A stretch of 64,000 nt of DNA from Cyanoderma ruficeps (Eukaryota > Chordata > Aves > Passeriformes > Timaliidae). Positions 1 to 13,623 of this stretch are shown piece by piece. Location: the NCBI GenBank assembly GCA_008694505.1, contig VZDJ01007749.1, positions 4,244,941 through 4,308,940 on the forward strand, read 5' to 3'. The notes under the pieces were generated by a model. That model made no database searches. It was not told the origin of the DNA and saw only the letters and a program-made list of their open reading frames with translations. The first letter of the stretch is position 1; every line of letters starts with the position of its first letter. The position numbers and the translations under genes are program-made.

Positions 1-3000
1 CTGTGCATCAGGTAGGATGAACAGGCTGTCAGAGGGAAGGTGTTGGAGGGTAACATACATGTAGTGTACACATGATTTTTTCTTATTGAGAACTGCTGAG
101 AAAGTCTACATTTAAAAGAAGTGTCACTGCCTGAAATAATGTATCAATCTAAATAGCAATATTTATCAAAAATTACTTCTCCCCTCTTAATCTTTAGTAC
201 CCTAATAGAGAGAGTCAGTCTCCTTTACTGGCAGCAGCATGCAGCAATTACACGCAGTAGATGATTCAGAACACTGCTCAGAATATGTTATTTTAGAATA
301 TTTTTAACTGAATTTTGGCCATTTAAAGTTTTTAAGGTATAAGATTCTGCATGGCATTTTTCTCTACCAAGTTATCATAGATATTGACTACTTTGAAGGT
401 TAAAAGAGCAGTATTCATGGACTGTTGCCAAATCTATCTAATGATCCCTTCTTTTGTCTCAAGTATTCAACCCTGTTTGAAATAACACTATTTTGAGGCT
501 TTGCAACTGTTACATGTTTGAACATTTTTTGTTCCATAAACATAATTCACTTTCAAGTCCTTGTGTAGGGAGATACTCAGGAAACCAAAACTCTTTCCTC
601 CAGAAATACTTGGTTTTGTTTGCTCATGTCAGTCTATTATGCAAATTGATGTGCAATCACACAGATTTTATACTTGGTTTTGCTCTAATGCAACTTGTCA
701 GCTCTCCTTATAGATGTCCCAGTCTAAGATGAGATGAGTTGGATGTTTGCAAAGCAAGGGAAGGATTGTCTTTTGTTGTTCGCAGTCCTCAGTTGAATTA
801 GAGTTTAAAATACAAGGTGAAGGTGGTTGGAGGTTGTAAATTTTTTGTTTCCTGGGAGAGGTTGTAGCACTTCGTAGTGATGTGATGGCTACCCAGCACT
901 TCTGAAAAATATAATGCTGTGTTGTTTGTCCTTGATTCTGCCAGTGCAATTACATTTATGTGTGGGTTCCTATTAAACTACTGTGAAAGCTACCAGGTAG
1001 GTCATCCTGCTGGCTCAGCTGGGAGGTCCTTTGTCCCACTGGCGTTGCCAAGGTATGAAAGAGGTCAGGAGAAGAGCCTTGGGAAGAGTGGCAAGAGGCA
1101 AGCAAAAGTTTCTCTTTCGGGTCTTGCATAGCATTGCCACTCTGGCAGTGACTGAGCCAGGGACTGGTTCCTTTGTGTTTCATAGCCTTGTGCCATTTTT
1201 TATTAGTTTTTTTCCTCCCCTGCCTTGTTTCTCTGCTCTGTGGGAAAGGTACTGCATTAATACTGCAATCTATTCACTTGTCATTCTTGAACTTTGGCCT
1301 TTTATTTGACGTTAATACTATTTTGTACTATATTAGTGTTACTTAATTTGTGCTTTATCTATGAGAAATTCAGTTGTTTGCAGATACTGGGCCTATTTAG
1401 TTATGTAATACATAGTAATTGCAAGAGAGCAGTGTTCAGGTAAAACATGACTTTCTGAGGCTTATCTCAAATTTTATTTAAAGTTCTGAGGCCTTCTTTG
1501 ATGCATGACTAAGAGCATATAGGATTTTTAAAAAAGAAAAATCTCCAGACTTCTGCTACGACTGTAAAATCTTCAGCACTATGTGAACTTTTGTAGCCCA
1601 TTCAGTGATAACTGGATTTTATAATCAGATACACGTTTGGAAGATGGATATGTATTTTACACTGGCTGAAGAGTGAGTGCACTGAGCGTGCAATACTGAC
1701 AAGATGATCTAGTTGCTGAACTTCATTTCTTTCTTGTCCATACAGTACCGATGTTAGTCAAGTTTCTAAAGTGAACAGTTTTTGTGACCATTAGATATCC
1801 GTGTTGAAGAACTGAGGATCTATTTCACTGTTGATTCAATGGCTGGTGTTTGGAGCCTTTGAAGAGTAATGCCCATTATGGTCTGCAGGAGCAGCATTCA
1901 TCTCTAATTTTAACACCAGCTGACCATTTCTTAAAAGACTGCAGCTGTTATTTACTCAGAGCTGTGTAGCTAATTTGATTTTTCTTTGTCTGCTGCAGAG
2001 CTAATGAATCATTTTTGCTTCTTACTGGATGCTATACGTACATAAATTATAATTTCAAATGTTACATTACTTGAGGCCTTCTAAAGGGGTATGTTGCTGA
2101 GGTACTAAGTGTAATTGAAATGAGACACCAAATGCAATGTGCTTAATGCTGATTTCCTTTAGTGATAATCATATTTTGTCTCGGTTTGTTAAAATCATAC
2201 TTGTACCAAACAAATGGTATGGGCACTGTGCAGAGCTCATATTGCTTGAAGGTCATTTAGGCATCCTAACAGCAACATTGAGAGTTGTGTTACAGGGCGA
2301 ATTGCAGTAGGAGAGGTTTCAGCTTGGGAATCAATTATATCCTGAGTTATGGGATTCTGTATCAGTGATCTTCTGAGGTAGCTGGAACAGCTCTTGGGTA
2401 GAGCTTTACTAGTCCTGTGAAAGTGATACTGACGGACCAGTGCAAAGCTGAATCTCCTGAGCTGTATTCCCGGTTTTGTGCAGCTTTTATTTGTTCACAT
2501 ATCCTCATTAGCATAGATTCTAATGAAGCTAATCAGTATTCAAAGAGGAAATTGTAAAGGAAAGTGGATACTAAACACAAAGAAAGCATGGGATGTTTTG
2601 GTTAGTACAGATGATGTTTAAGCTGTAATTGAATATTAATGTCATCATGTATCTGGAAAGAACATATTTCTGAACATACTTATTTTGAATGTTCTTGGTT
2701 TGTTTCAATTTTTAGGACAAAAATATTGTATGCTGTAGTTTATTACAATTATAGTATTTGTCTGCTATCAGTTACTGTGGATAGGTTGTGGACAGTTTAC
2801 ACGATGTTGTGGCTTCATTATTTTAGTTTCCTGACCTGTTTGGATTTTGTTGGGGTTTTTCTTGTTTTGATTCTGAGCACTTTAGAAAGATAGTTGGGGA
2901 GTGTCTGTAGTCAACTTCCATGGGAGAATCAGCTCTGGAGACATTGCTCCAAATGCTTACGCTGTTGTCAGGAGTGGCATTGTTTTTCTACTGTGCTACC

Positions 3001-5171
3001 GTTGATATCACTGTGGATTAACAAAGCATTGTGAGGTTTAAGTATTGAATGAGTGTGCAGGAAAGCTTTGGTGTTTTGCAAAGCCATGCCTTTGAACAGG
3101 GGCATTGCATTCAATGAATATTAAAGTAATGATTGTAAATTGATTGTTTCATTAGAGTTTTCAAAAATACTTAATTATAGGGATAATATGAACAGTATTT
3201 GGTATCCTTTAGTAGTAACTTTTTACCTTTTGGACTTACAAAGACTTTCTACTGGAGCTTTGAACTTTAGTACAGAACATTTAAGTTTGTGATATCCATG
3301 AGTTTCTTTCAGTTACTTAGGAACTTTAGCCGTGCCCACAATCCAGAGGCCAAAGAGTAGTGCCTTAGAAGACTTGTCTGACTAGCTGATGGAAACAAAA
3401 AGGGAGGAGAATTTGTGTATTTTTTTCTCCTTCAAGAAATTTTGTTCATGACTAAAATAAAAATATATCAGAGTGTTTGTAAGAGTAATCCCCAGCTCTG
3501 TTTGTGAGTACTCAGAGCAGTCTAAATAGGAATAAAGTGCTAAGGATTGAATTTTTGTCCTCTATTTTGACTCAAATAACTGGAATTACTGTGTATTTGA
3601 AAATATTTTTCACACATTGCTGTTGCTTAGCTTCAGGTCTTGGCTAGTATTCTCTTGTATTTTCATAGAGAGAGGTCACATTTTTATGACTACTCTGGAG
3701 CATGTGTGACTGGATATTTTTTATTTGTATATTTTTAAATCCTCTGACAGAAGGCTAGCTAGCAAACATAGATGTTACAACATTTTTGTAGTTCGAAGAA
3801 ATATTCCCCACTGAATTCCCAGATATAACACAACGGCTTTGTCTGTATATTCTCTGATAGCAGCTCATCTTGTGCATACTTATCACCAGCTTGGCATAGT
3901 CAAATGGAGTATCTGTATCTTGATTATAGAACCTGACTGCAGGACTTGGAGTGGCAGAAAGATCCTCGTGCTCATTGGTGGTCAGGACAACTGCATCATT
4001 GTGGTTTCTTTGCTGTTCATGTTTTTTATGTTAATTCATTTGCTAGCGCTTAATTAAAGCAGTAACTACTTAAGCACCCACTTTGGAGGGTAGGAAGTAC
4101 ATTTAACAAGCCCAGTCCCCAGCAGTGGGTGAATGTACCTGATCAGTCTGTAGGTTTTGTTCACATGAGTAAGTATCCCAGAGGAAAGTTGTGCCAGGAA
4201 ATATTCCGCCTTCCAGCTGTAACTGAATGGGCTTGAACAACAAGCTGAGACAGCTGGGTCCTGTTTTGGTCTTGATTTGTAGGAACCCATGGGATTGGGA
4301 GAGTGGGAAAGAAATCCTGTGCCAGTTGAGTGAGTTCAAATGAGGAAAAGAGAGCTTTGCTCCCTCAACTGCTCTGCATTTCAACTATTAATACAGCAAT
4401 AAAGCCTATTCAAAAAGAGTTCTGTGTTCTTTGTGTTTTTTGAAAGAGGGCTTGTGTGCTTAGCTATTGTGTCTTTTTTGAAATTTAATGTCTTATCACA
4501 TGAGGCAGAATTTTCCAGGTCAACCACCCAACTTTAATCATGAGATCTTGTGGAGTGCAGGAAGGAAGCTGAGAAGTCCTCACAATAACCAAGGAATAAC
4601 ATCCTATTGGAAGTGTTCTTTCATGGGGTCATTCATATTATAATTAAGAAACCCCAGGAAACAAGTAGTTAAAGCAACTTTTTGAGCAGTTTAAGTCCTC
4701 GATGTATCTGTATTTAAAATGAGTTTTCTGTGGTCTTGAGGTATAACAGGAGCTTTCCCATATTTCTTTTAAATGTTGCGTAGTTCTGAACGTGTACTTC
4801 TGATCACTGTAGGAAGGTCAGGTTGCTGTTTTCAGGGTGAACACTAAATCAAATTTTAGCAGTATGCATTGCAAACATTAACTGTTTAGTTGAACTTTTT
4901 ATTTGCCTCCGTTTGACCTGTTGTTGAGAACAGTAAATAGCTGTTTCTCCTGACTGAATCAGACTTTTTTAACAAAGGGGTGTTTCAATTAGTTTGTTCA
5001 AATCTAGGTAATATTATTGTCAAATGAAGATATTGTGAAGGTAGAAGTGGGAGCAAAATGAAGCTGTATTTGCACAGCAATCCACAGTGTATATTAAGTA
5101 AGAGTGAGAAGTATGCAGAGATGTATGAAGGATCTGCCTATTTTTAAAAACAGCTACAAAGACAGTACAGA

Positions 5172-5292
5172 CCAGAGAATCTTACAATAGTTTGGGTTGT
5201 AAGGGTTCTTAAAGATCACCTTATTCCAAGGCCCTGGCATAGAAACAGCCTTTGACCGGACCAAGTTGCTCAGAGCCCCATCCAACCTGAGT
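5172..5292 (-). mobile_element. CR1 LINE 3'-end fragment
   Basis: Read on the + strand this is the reverse complement of the CR1 3' region. The order of phrases matches the family: a gaatc-like tail, tttgggttg-aagg, taaagatcacctta-tccaaggccctggcat, then aagttgctcagagccccatccaacctg. CR1 is the dominant avian non-LTR retrotransposon and is normally 5'-truncated, as here. The copy is diverged by scattered substitutions and has no coding capacity. Confidence 0.82.
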
Positions 5293-8200
5293 GTCAGGAC
5301 AAAGTATTGCAGTGTGCTGCAATATAAAGCAGAGGGTCCTGTGCTACCAGATTTGTTCCAGCAGAGCTTCTTCACTAGTGTTAGTGGGGGAATGTTATTA
5401 GAAGCTCTGTGCTGTGGTGGCTTGGTGACTTCTGCAACTGCAGTTGTGTATTACTGCATTGTTGTGTGCAGCCTACAGACTGAGTTTAGACACACATAGC
5501 TAAAATCTCTCCTATTTATATGCTGACCTGAATACCTGGTGTGTAAAGACAGCTGAATGTAGACTATCGGGCTGAATTTCTAGCATCTCCTGGCTTTTCT
5601 TACGTGACTGTGGGCCTTCATGGCTGGTCTGATGCTGTAGGTCAGAAATCCAAATACAGAGAGCCCTGGTTTGTACACTGCTGTAGTGGTTTCATGGCAG
5701 GTATCCTCCAAATTTACATGGGGCAAAAATAGATGCTCTGGCTCATCAATATAGCACAATCTTAATAGCCAGCTGATTTTGATGCTTTTCATTGAATAGT
5801 AACTTTATTTATCACACCTGATGGTAATGTGTGTATCAGTGTATCAGTGTGTGTTCTCTTTTGGTTATTTGAATGTGTAGCGTTCTGAACAACTCTCCCA
5901 TAAGTAGTTGTGTTCCTGCAGGTATGAGTTGTAAGCTGTCTCAGATGCAGTCTTCTTAGCTGAAGACTGTTTTTCAATTGTCTAATACTTAATATGATCA
6001 CAAATTGTTATATTGTGGGGTATTGCAACTGTTAGGAAGTGTGGATTTGTTGTCATTAACTTCCTTTAGGCCAAAAGAGGTTATTCTAGGCAGGTGTAGA
6101 CTATGCAACATTTCTTCCAAGTAAAATTTCATTTGATGGCAGCTAATTCTGTAAAAGGAAATTAAAAATAAAAAAAAAGGGGGGTATGAGCTTCTTCTGA
6201 AGGGATATGAAATTCTGCCATCTTTATTTAAGAGTGACACTGGGCATAAAATCTAATGGTCTTTTTGCTGCCTCCAGATCAAAAATAGTGTATTATTTGT
6301 ATTATTGGAGTTTTTCCTAGGACAGGATAGCAGAATTTATTAGACAGAAATAGCTACAGTTTTCCACATTCCCATAGAAGAATGGTTAGCTCCTTAGTGG
6401 AGGCTTCTTTCTGGTTTTGGTTGTTTTTTGTTTTTTTTTCCTTCAGCNACCCTAGTTCTGGAGTGTTGCTTGCAGGCAGTACTGGGAAAAGATGGTTTAG
6501 ATTATGTCTAAGTGTTTTTTTAGGGGAAATCTCACTATTGTCAAGTTTGGTTTGAAACTTTGAAAGAGAAAGGGGAAGCTACTGCTGTGAAGGCAATTTT
6601 TTCCAGAGTATTTTACATTGGAGGTGACACTTGCTTTATTTCACCCTTTGTAGCTGAGGAGCTCCATAGTGTCAAGGTTGTAGCTGGGGACGAGTACCCT
6701 GGGAGAGATGTTTTTGAAGTGAAAAGGTCTACAGCATGTGAATTTGGGTATTTTAGCTATATATTTGTTTGAGATTAGAGGAGGTTAATTTAAAAAAAAG
6801 GCAAATGAAAATACAGTGTTTCATCTGCACTTTTTGGTAACTTTTGTTTATAACCAGTGCTAAGCATTTATATTGCTCTAACAGGAGGTTTGTATTCATA
6901 CATAACTTTGCATATTATACCTCTTCATGACAACATAAAAATAAATGGATATCTAATTCTCTTTTATATCTTTTATGGTTGAATTGATACTTGATTATTT
7001 CTTTTGATTCTATCTTGTATGATCTCTGCAGTGAGTTATGGATTAAAACATTAAAAAAATTAATCAATATTTAAGTAAATAAAATCCTAATTAATGGATT
7101 GGCTATCTTGAATGTTTGGTAATATGTTTAAAAAGCCATAAAACATAGTTAGTATACATTTCATTTGAGACTGATTTTAGACTAGTGGCTTTTAAAATGC
7201 ATGTCATTGGAGTAAATGGTGATGTGACAAGTAGCTATTTTTAATTATTCATGCTGTGAAGAAGATACAGCTATTTTAGAAGTTGAGCTGGAAGCAAGGA
7301 AATGGTTATCACCTTTTTAAACATAACAGAATTTGAAAGCTGTGTTTACTGTGTGTGCACACAATGATATAAATAGCAGCAGCAGCCTGGTGTGGGGCTG
7401 GAGGGCAGGAGAGCAGGGCGGTCACAGATTTGCCACCCTGGTTGCTATCCAGCCTAGTTATGTTTGCTGTCAGGTCCTTTAGCACTTCTAAATACAAAAT
7501 AAGGTGACTTTGAAAAGGAGAGAGTAGCAGAAGACACTGCCTAAAAGGAAAGAAGGTGGCAAGTAAATGAAGAAATTGAATCTTCTTTTAAATGGCTTTC
7601 CTACTTCCTCTGGAAGGAAATAGAGCCAATCATGTCAATAACAGTCCCCTATTATTGATTAAATAACAGCTGGCTTGTTTCTGTGGTGTCTTTAGCTATT
7701 TAGCTTTCAAAAATAGAGTGAAATGTTCTTTTCTCATGAATGAAAGAGTATGTTTATACTAGTGTATGTGTTACATGAGAAAATTTAAGAAGAAATCCTG
7801 TTTTTTAAATAATGAACTCAACAGGACCTCATGCATCTTGTTAGAGATGAATCATTTTTTGCAATGGGAAAATTTTTTTCTTCCCATTTATTGCATCTTT
7901 GTGTTTTATCTTGTGATTTTGTGCCAATGAATAATTCAGTTGGGTGAATATATTCTTGATTTCAGGAAAATAATATAACTACATTGTTACTCAGCACACT
8001 TATACGTTAAAACCTCTCCCCCAAATGAGGCAGAAGTACGTAAGATTTTCCTTACAACACACGTTTGCTGTTTGGGGTCATGAGGTCATTTTAAAATGCA
8101 AAACATCTAGATTTTCTCTGTTAAAATTGCTCAATTATCTATTTACTGAAAAGTTTTTAACCATCCCTGTATTCCAGTATGTTATTTCCTTAAGTCAAAA

Positions 8201-8899
8201 TGTGATCTTGAAATGACAGTTCAAAATTTGTGTACAGACTGTGCTTAACTGCGTGCATGGGGTTCTGTTGAGAATATCATGTGAGAACTGAATGTTGGCT
8301 GCCACTCTGCACTCAGCTTGTGAAAAATTCAGGCCTGTTATCTTGACAATAACTTCATGTGCCTGTGCATGTGTATATATGGCATTTGAAGTATTTCTCA
8401 TATAAAATTGGCCAGGAAATAATTCTTTTCCTCATGTGCAAGTTGGTAAATGGCTGTTTGTAGTTTTGAGTAAGCAAAAAATGTTTATTTCTTGGATGAG
8501 TGAGAGAAATTATTATTCATGGGGCAAAAATTTGTGTTCAGTCATATGTACTTCAGGACTCGTGAGATAGGGAACAAAGCAAAACTTCCTTTTCCTGGAG
8601 GCACAGAAGCAACACTCAGGGGAGATTTTTATCTACCACCTATATTAGATAAGGAAAGAATTGGGAAACAAATCTCCATATAAACCTGCATAACTCCATT
8701 AAGTCATGGTAATGTTTCCTTCTCCCTACCTGGCTTTAGGTAGTGGGAAGAGTGGCAGATCATGCAGATTATATGTGCAAATGCCCTTGAAGGCATCCTG
8801 GTGACATCAGTCATGAGTGCTTTCCTTAAATCTCTTTTGCACTTTATCAAAGTTCCAATGACCACAGTGTTTCAAAGAGGGAAGTTACAGTTTAGTTCC

Positions 8900-8975
8900 T
8901 TAAAATAAATTAAAAAAAACCAAACCAAAACCAACCCAACAAGACAACAAAAGACCCAAAACAAACCCAGAAGAC
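8900..8975. repeat. A-rich / CAA-CCAA low-complexity tract
   Basis: A run of A-rich sequence punctuated by C (caaaccaaaaccaacccaac and similar). Such tracts are common in bird introns and often derive from decayed poly(A) or simple repeats. No associated element was recognised. Confidence 0.8.
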
Positions 8976-10689
8976 ATTTTACGGTCTCTGAGGAGAAACT
9001 GTGCAGAAGGATATGTTCACAGTGTTCTTCCATGAGGTACTTTTTCTTTAGGTGCAGGTAGTGAATGCATTATATGAGACTTCAGGCATGAGGAAGGTGG
9101 TGTTTTTCCTTTGATGGCTTTTATGTACCCAGCTTCATATATCCTAGCCACCACATAGAGGGATATTTTCTTTTTGTTCACTAAGTTGGTTTAGGTTCAT
9201 TTACTAGTTAGTATTTTCTAATGGACTGTCAGTTTTTGGAATAAAATAAATCTTACTGCTAGTAATTAGGAAATTCTTGTATGTGATGTTTGGGCAGTTA
9301 TATTTACATTTTCTTCAAATCTGTAGTCTTTGGTATTTAAATCAGTCAAATTTTCAGAAATAATTCATAATCTTTCAAGAAAATACATAACTTAGAGACT
9401 TGTTTTGAATCTAAAAAAGATAATACTAAGTAGATACTAAAATTATTTCTTTCAGATACAGTAAGCTTGTTTGCAGTTGTACAGACATTCAAACTCGACA
9501 ATGTGCATTGTTTTACAGCCCAAAGGATGTAGTCTGAGTTACTTGTCTTATATTCTTCTAAAGGTTGGACATAGCATGAGGGCCTCAACTTCAGATTTCC
9601 CCATAAACGTTGTTTTTCATCTAATGTAATGTGAAGTTTTGTTTGATGCCGGTCAGCATGATGGTGTTAAAATGCTCTTTTGTGTCCAGTTTTACCGTAT
9701 CTTCTTAGGTTCTCCACTGATGCTGTGTTTCCTGACCACCACATGCTCTTGTAGCACTTCAGGTCCTCTAAGAACAGGTACAAATCACTAATGTGGTGAT
9801 GTTGAACTGTAGTTGTGGTGTCCAGAAAAAATAGAGCATGTTTCATTACAAGAAAAAAATGCCTTGTTTTACCTCCATTTCCTGCTTCCTTCATAATTTG
9901 GTTGAAAACTTGGCATCTTGGTTGTTAGCTGTGATCCTGTTGTCTTTGTTACCTTCTGCTTACATTTCTGACTTCCAGCTAAACCTATATTTAAAGAAAT
10001 CCCGCCAAATCCTAAAATCTGGTGTTTTTCATTCAGTTCATCTCTGCTGTAGCTCTGCAGCAGGTGAGGCATACTTCCCACCTGGTGTGGAGACACAGGG
10101 ATGGTATCTGCTGCAAAGAACAAGCAGTTGGAACAGTGGGCACAGAAGAATTCTTTTCTTGTTTTGTCAGCGCATCAGGGCTGCTGTTGTCTGCTGGGTT
10201 TGGGGCCAGGTGTTGAAATACAGTGGTTGGGTGTTGGTTTTCTTTGATTTCTCCTGATGGTGCTCTCATATCTGCAGAGGCTGGGCCACAAGAATTTGGA
10301 TGTGTCTGGGATAAACTTACATTTCCTTCACTCTGCAGACCACAGTACAGCCTGAGGGGGTAAAGTCTGTTTAGAGTGCTTCAATATTGCTTTCACTGTT
10401 CTTGGGTTCAGCTGGGGCCTTAAAAACAAAGGACTTTCTTGACTGCTGCCCTCATCCTTAGGTTTGCAGAGACATCTGTTGTTTTGTTTTGGACTTTTTT
10501 TTATTTTCTTATTACTTCTCTAGCAGAGGATTGTGTACCTTATATATAAATATCTTCATCTGGCTATGTAATCGTACAGATTTGGTGCTTCTATGAGAGA
10601 AAGGAACATTTTGGAGGAAGGCTTTTTAGAGTTTTTTCTTATTAAAAAAATCTATGTATTGCTTAAAGGATTTCAAATGCCACCATTTC

Positions 10690-10784
10690 ATGCAGCCAAG
10701 GGTGCCCTTGAACTTCACATTCCCCACCAGCCCCTCCTTGCTGAGAAAAAGGTCTTGGTTGCTGCCTGGGGTTAAGCCACAACA
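10690..10784 (-). mobile_element. Partial LTR end (ERV-like), antisense
   Basis: On the minus strand the first 30 or so bases from about 10784 read TGTTGTGGCTTAACCCCAGG followed by CAGCAACCAAG. This closely matches the 5' start of a common avian ERV LTR (TGTTGTGGTTTAACCCCAGCCAGCAACCAAG as I recall it). Further in, towards 10690, similarity is weak. It is therefore a short or diverged LTR fragment; the left limit is approximate. Confidence 0.5.
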
Positions 10785-11112
10785 CCATTGATAGCACTTC
10801 TTGGCTCCTCTATCACTTGGAGAAGGAAGTTATTATCAGGCCGTTCTGGCATTCTCCGGGATTGCTTATGCTCTGCTGTGTTGTCCCTCCAACAGATATC
10901 GGGGTGGTTTCAAGCTATTCCCTTCATTTCCCATAGAAAACAGATGGTGCCACTCAAGAAAGCATCTAAATTTCACTATTCTTTTACTCCGTTTGTGATC
11001 CTTTTTGTTGAGATTTGTTTGGAGGTAAGGAATCGGTCTAAGAGACCTGGTGTTACCTACAGGCATGCCCTACCTGTGGAAATTTCCATTTAGCAGAATA
11101 TACGTATTTGTA

Positions 11113-11186
11113 TGGAATATATTTATTTATATATGTATGTGCAGGTACACACACTCATATATATATGCATATATCTATATATGTAT
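11113..11186. repeat. AT/GT-rich imperfect dinucleotide repeat
   Basis: An imperfect (AT)n region interrupted by gtatgtgcaggtacacacac. It is a candidate length-polymorphic microsatellite. Confidence 0.8.
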
Positions 11187-13588
11187 AAAAATAAGTTTTT
11201 TGATAGCTCAATTAACACAGACTGTTCCCTATTATCTATGGACAGTCATGGAAAGGGGGTAGATGGAGGAGAAGGCTTGGTTGTAACTCCTTTACTTACC
11301 TATATCATAATAACCATGTCACTGTTCTTGCTTTTGAGTGCAGGAGCCTGTTTGCCTACTAGGATTCAGCTCACTGTAAGGAAATTTCAGCCCACCCAGT
11401 ATTCTTCAGTGTGCATGGTTAGAAGTTAATAAATAGGTTGACTTTCAGCTGGAGAGTGTACAGTTTTTAGTTCCCTGGTGATTAGACTGCTAATTCAGTA
11501 ACCTGTTGACATCCTGCAGTGGCACTCATCTGTCAGGCTTGAATTCTGCCACTGTGCTTTCAGACAGCAGGACAGATATATTCAGGAGGTGGATTATGGA
11601 TGTGGAATTTAGATTTTGCAAAAACGAAAAGTTCTTTATTTTTTTGGTTCATTTTAGATCTTCTGGAGCTGTGCTCATTCTCTGTGTGTTCTTGACTAGA
11701 ATATCTAATGAGTCAGAAATTACTTTCCTTACTTCCCCAAGCCCTTGGGAGTAAATTTCATTAGGCCTTGCTGACTGATGTATGTATCCAATGCATTTTC
11801 TTGTTTATTTAATCTTTTTATTAGCATCAGCAGAGATATGTGTGATTTGGTTGAGCCCAAAAAGCTGAAATGCCTTTATCTGTAGGAATGTCACTGGGAT
11901 CAGGCACATTTGTCAGTGTGTTATGGGAAACCTGCTCCGCCCTTATTTCAGCAGGTACCTGTCAGCCCAGTAACTTGCTCAGATACTGAATTCACATTTG
12001 TTCTAAAATGTACTTAAATAGTCGTAGCTGGGGAAAACACTGCAGCATGAGTAGCTCTTATCTTAACAGATGGAGCCTGGGCAGGTTGTACTGCCAGCTG
12101 GTAAGAGTGAGGGGAAGCTAAAGCAAGTGTTGTCTGTTTCAATGACTAGCAGCTCCAGTTACTGACAGTCACAGTTTCTCCAGCTCAAGCTGGAATCTTC
12201 TTGAGATCCAGAAGAATTTCAAGGGTAAGGCATCCATTTATTCTGAGGTTTGTAAAGAACTACTTTAACAGAGTATAGATGAAAAGTTAATCTCTGCAGG
12301 TTTTATACTGACTGTGATTATATTGGTGCCACCGTCTTTGAGCATGAATTAAATCAAGTGCTAGTATTGGGTTAAAACAAGTGCATTTTCCATTCTTTCT
12401 CACACAGAAGTAGTTGATTTAAATTAGCTGTTGTGTTGAGCCAGAGATTCTGTTGACATTTGAATGCACTGAGAGGTGCATTATTGAAAATTTATAAGGG
12501 AGCAAGCAGTAAGATCTATCTCTGTGGTGAATATTGGTCCTTTGTGGATTAACACATAGAGGGGAAGCACTGTACCATGGCTGATGCAGAAAACATAGGG
12601 AGGGGACAAAAAATCCCAGCTGGGGAAAACTCATAATGACTAGAACATATAGTACCTGACTCCAGTAGAAAGAACTTTTGCAAGGCTTTTAGGAGTCATC
12701 TTAGAAAGCTTGATTTTGAATGAGTTTTGATATTGAAGATCCCAACAACTTCATTGTAAGTTACGTGGGTAAGTTGACGTTTGATGAAAAGGTATGAGAA
12801 ATACACTTGGAAATACTCAGAAACTATAGGAAATAATTTCATTTTAAACTTAACTCCAGGTAAATTTACAGAAATAAGACATGAAAAAGTAGTAATTGTT
12901 AACATACATACACAACTAAACTCGCTCTATTATATGATCTTTTTATATGTAAAGTTTAGATTATGTTATCATTGGAAGGTGAGACCTTTGTAGTTAAATG
13001 TATGTAAATACCTGTTTTATTAAATCAGGAAACAATCATAATTAAAAGCAAGAAAATGAATGTATTGAACATTTCTTAAGATATACCATATTGAGATGCT
13101 CCCTCTCATCATGCTTTTGTCTATCCCTCTGTGTAAAGTAAAAATTGAAATGAGGTACTAACAAAAAGAGAAGTGAGGAGATTGAGGGTGTCGTGTATAT
13201 ATATTCATTACTCCCCTTTTATGGACTTTGACATCTTTCTAGTATACAAGGGAATACTTGATTCTTATTCTCTGGTGTTCTTTGTTTTCCTTTCTTTTGT
13301 AATGAGCCATTGTGTGCACGGGTAAATTTCAGAGCTCTGTAATTCTCTGGTGTCTGAAGTTGGCAGTTTGCATGGGAGTTCACAGTTACGCAGTCACAGG
13401 TGTCTGGTTGATTTTAGTAGAAGTTAAATGCTTGCATTCTTCTGAGGATTTAGGCCCAAGACATGTTGAAAATCTATTGCTATAATTGCTAAAATTAATG
13501 TGCATTAAATTATTTTCCTATTTCCAGAAATACTCTGTGGATGTCATGTTTCTAGAAAAAGATTTCTCAGCTTTCTAGAGCGAGATCT

Positions 13589-13623
13589 CACTTTCCTGTG
13601 ATCATCACTTTCCTGTGGATCAT
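13589..13623. repeat. Tandem duplication, 17-18 bp unit
   Basis: cactttcctgtgatcat is followed immediately by cactttcctgtggatcat, which is the same unit with one inserted g. This is a recent-looking local duplication in the intron. Confidence 0.9.
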
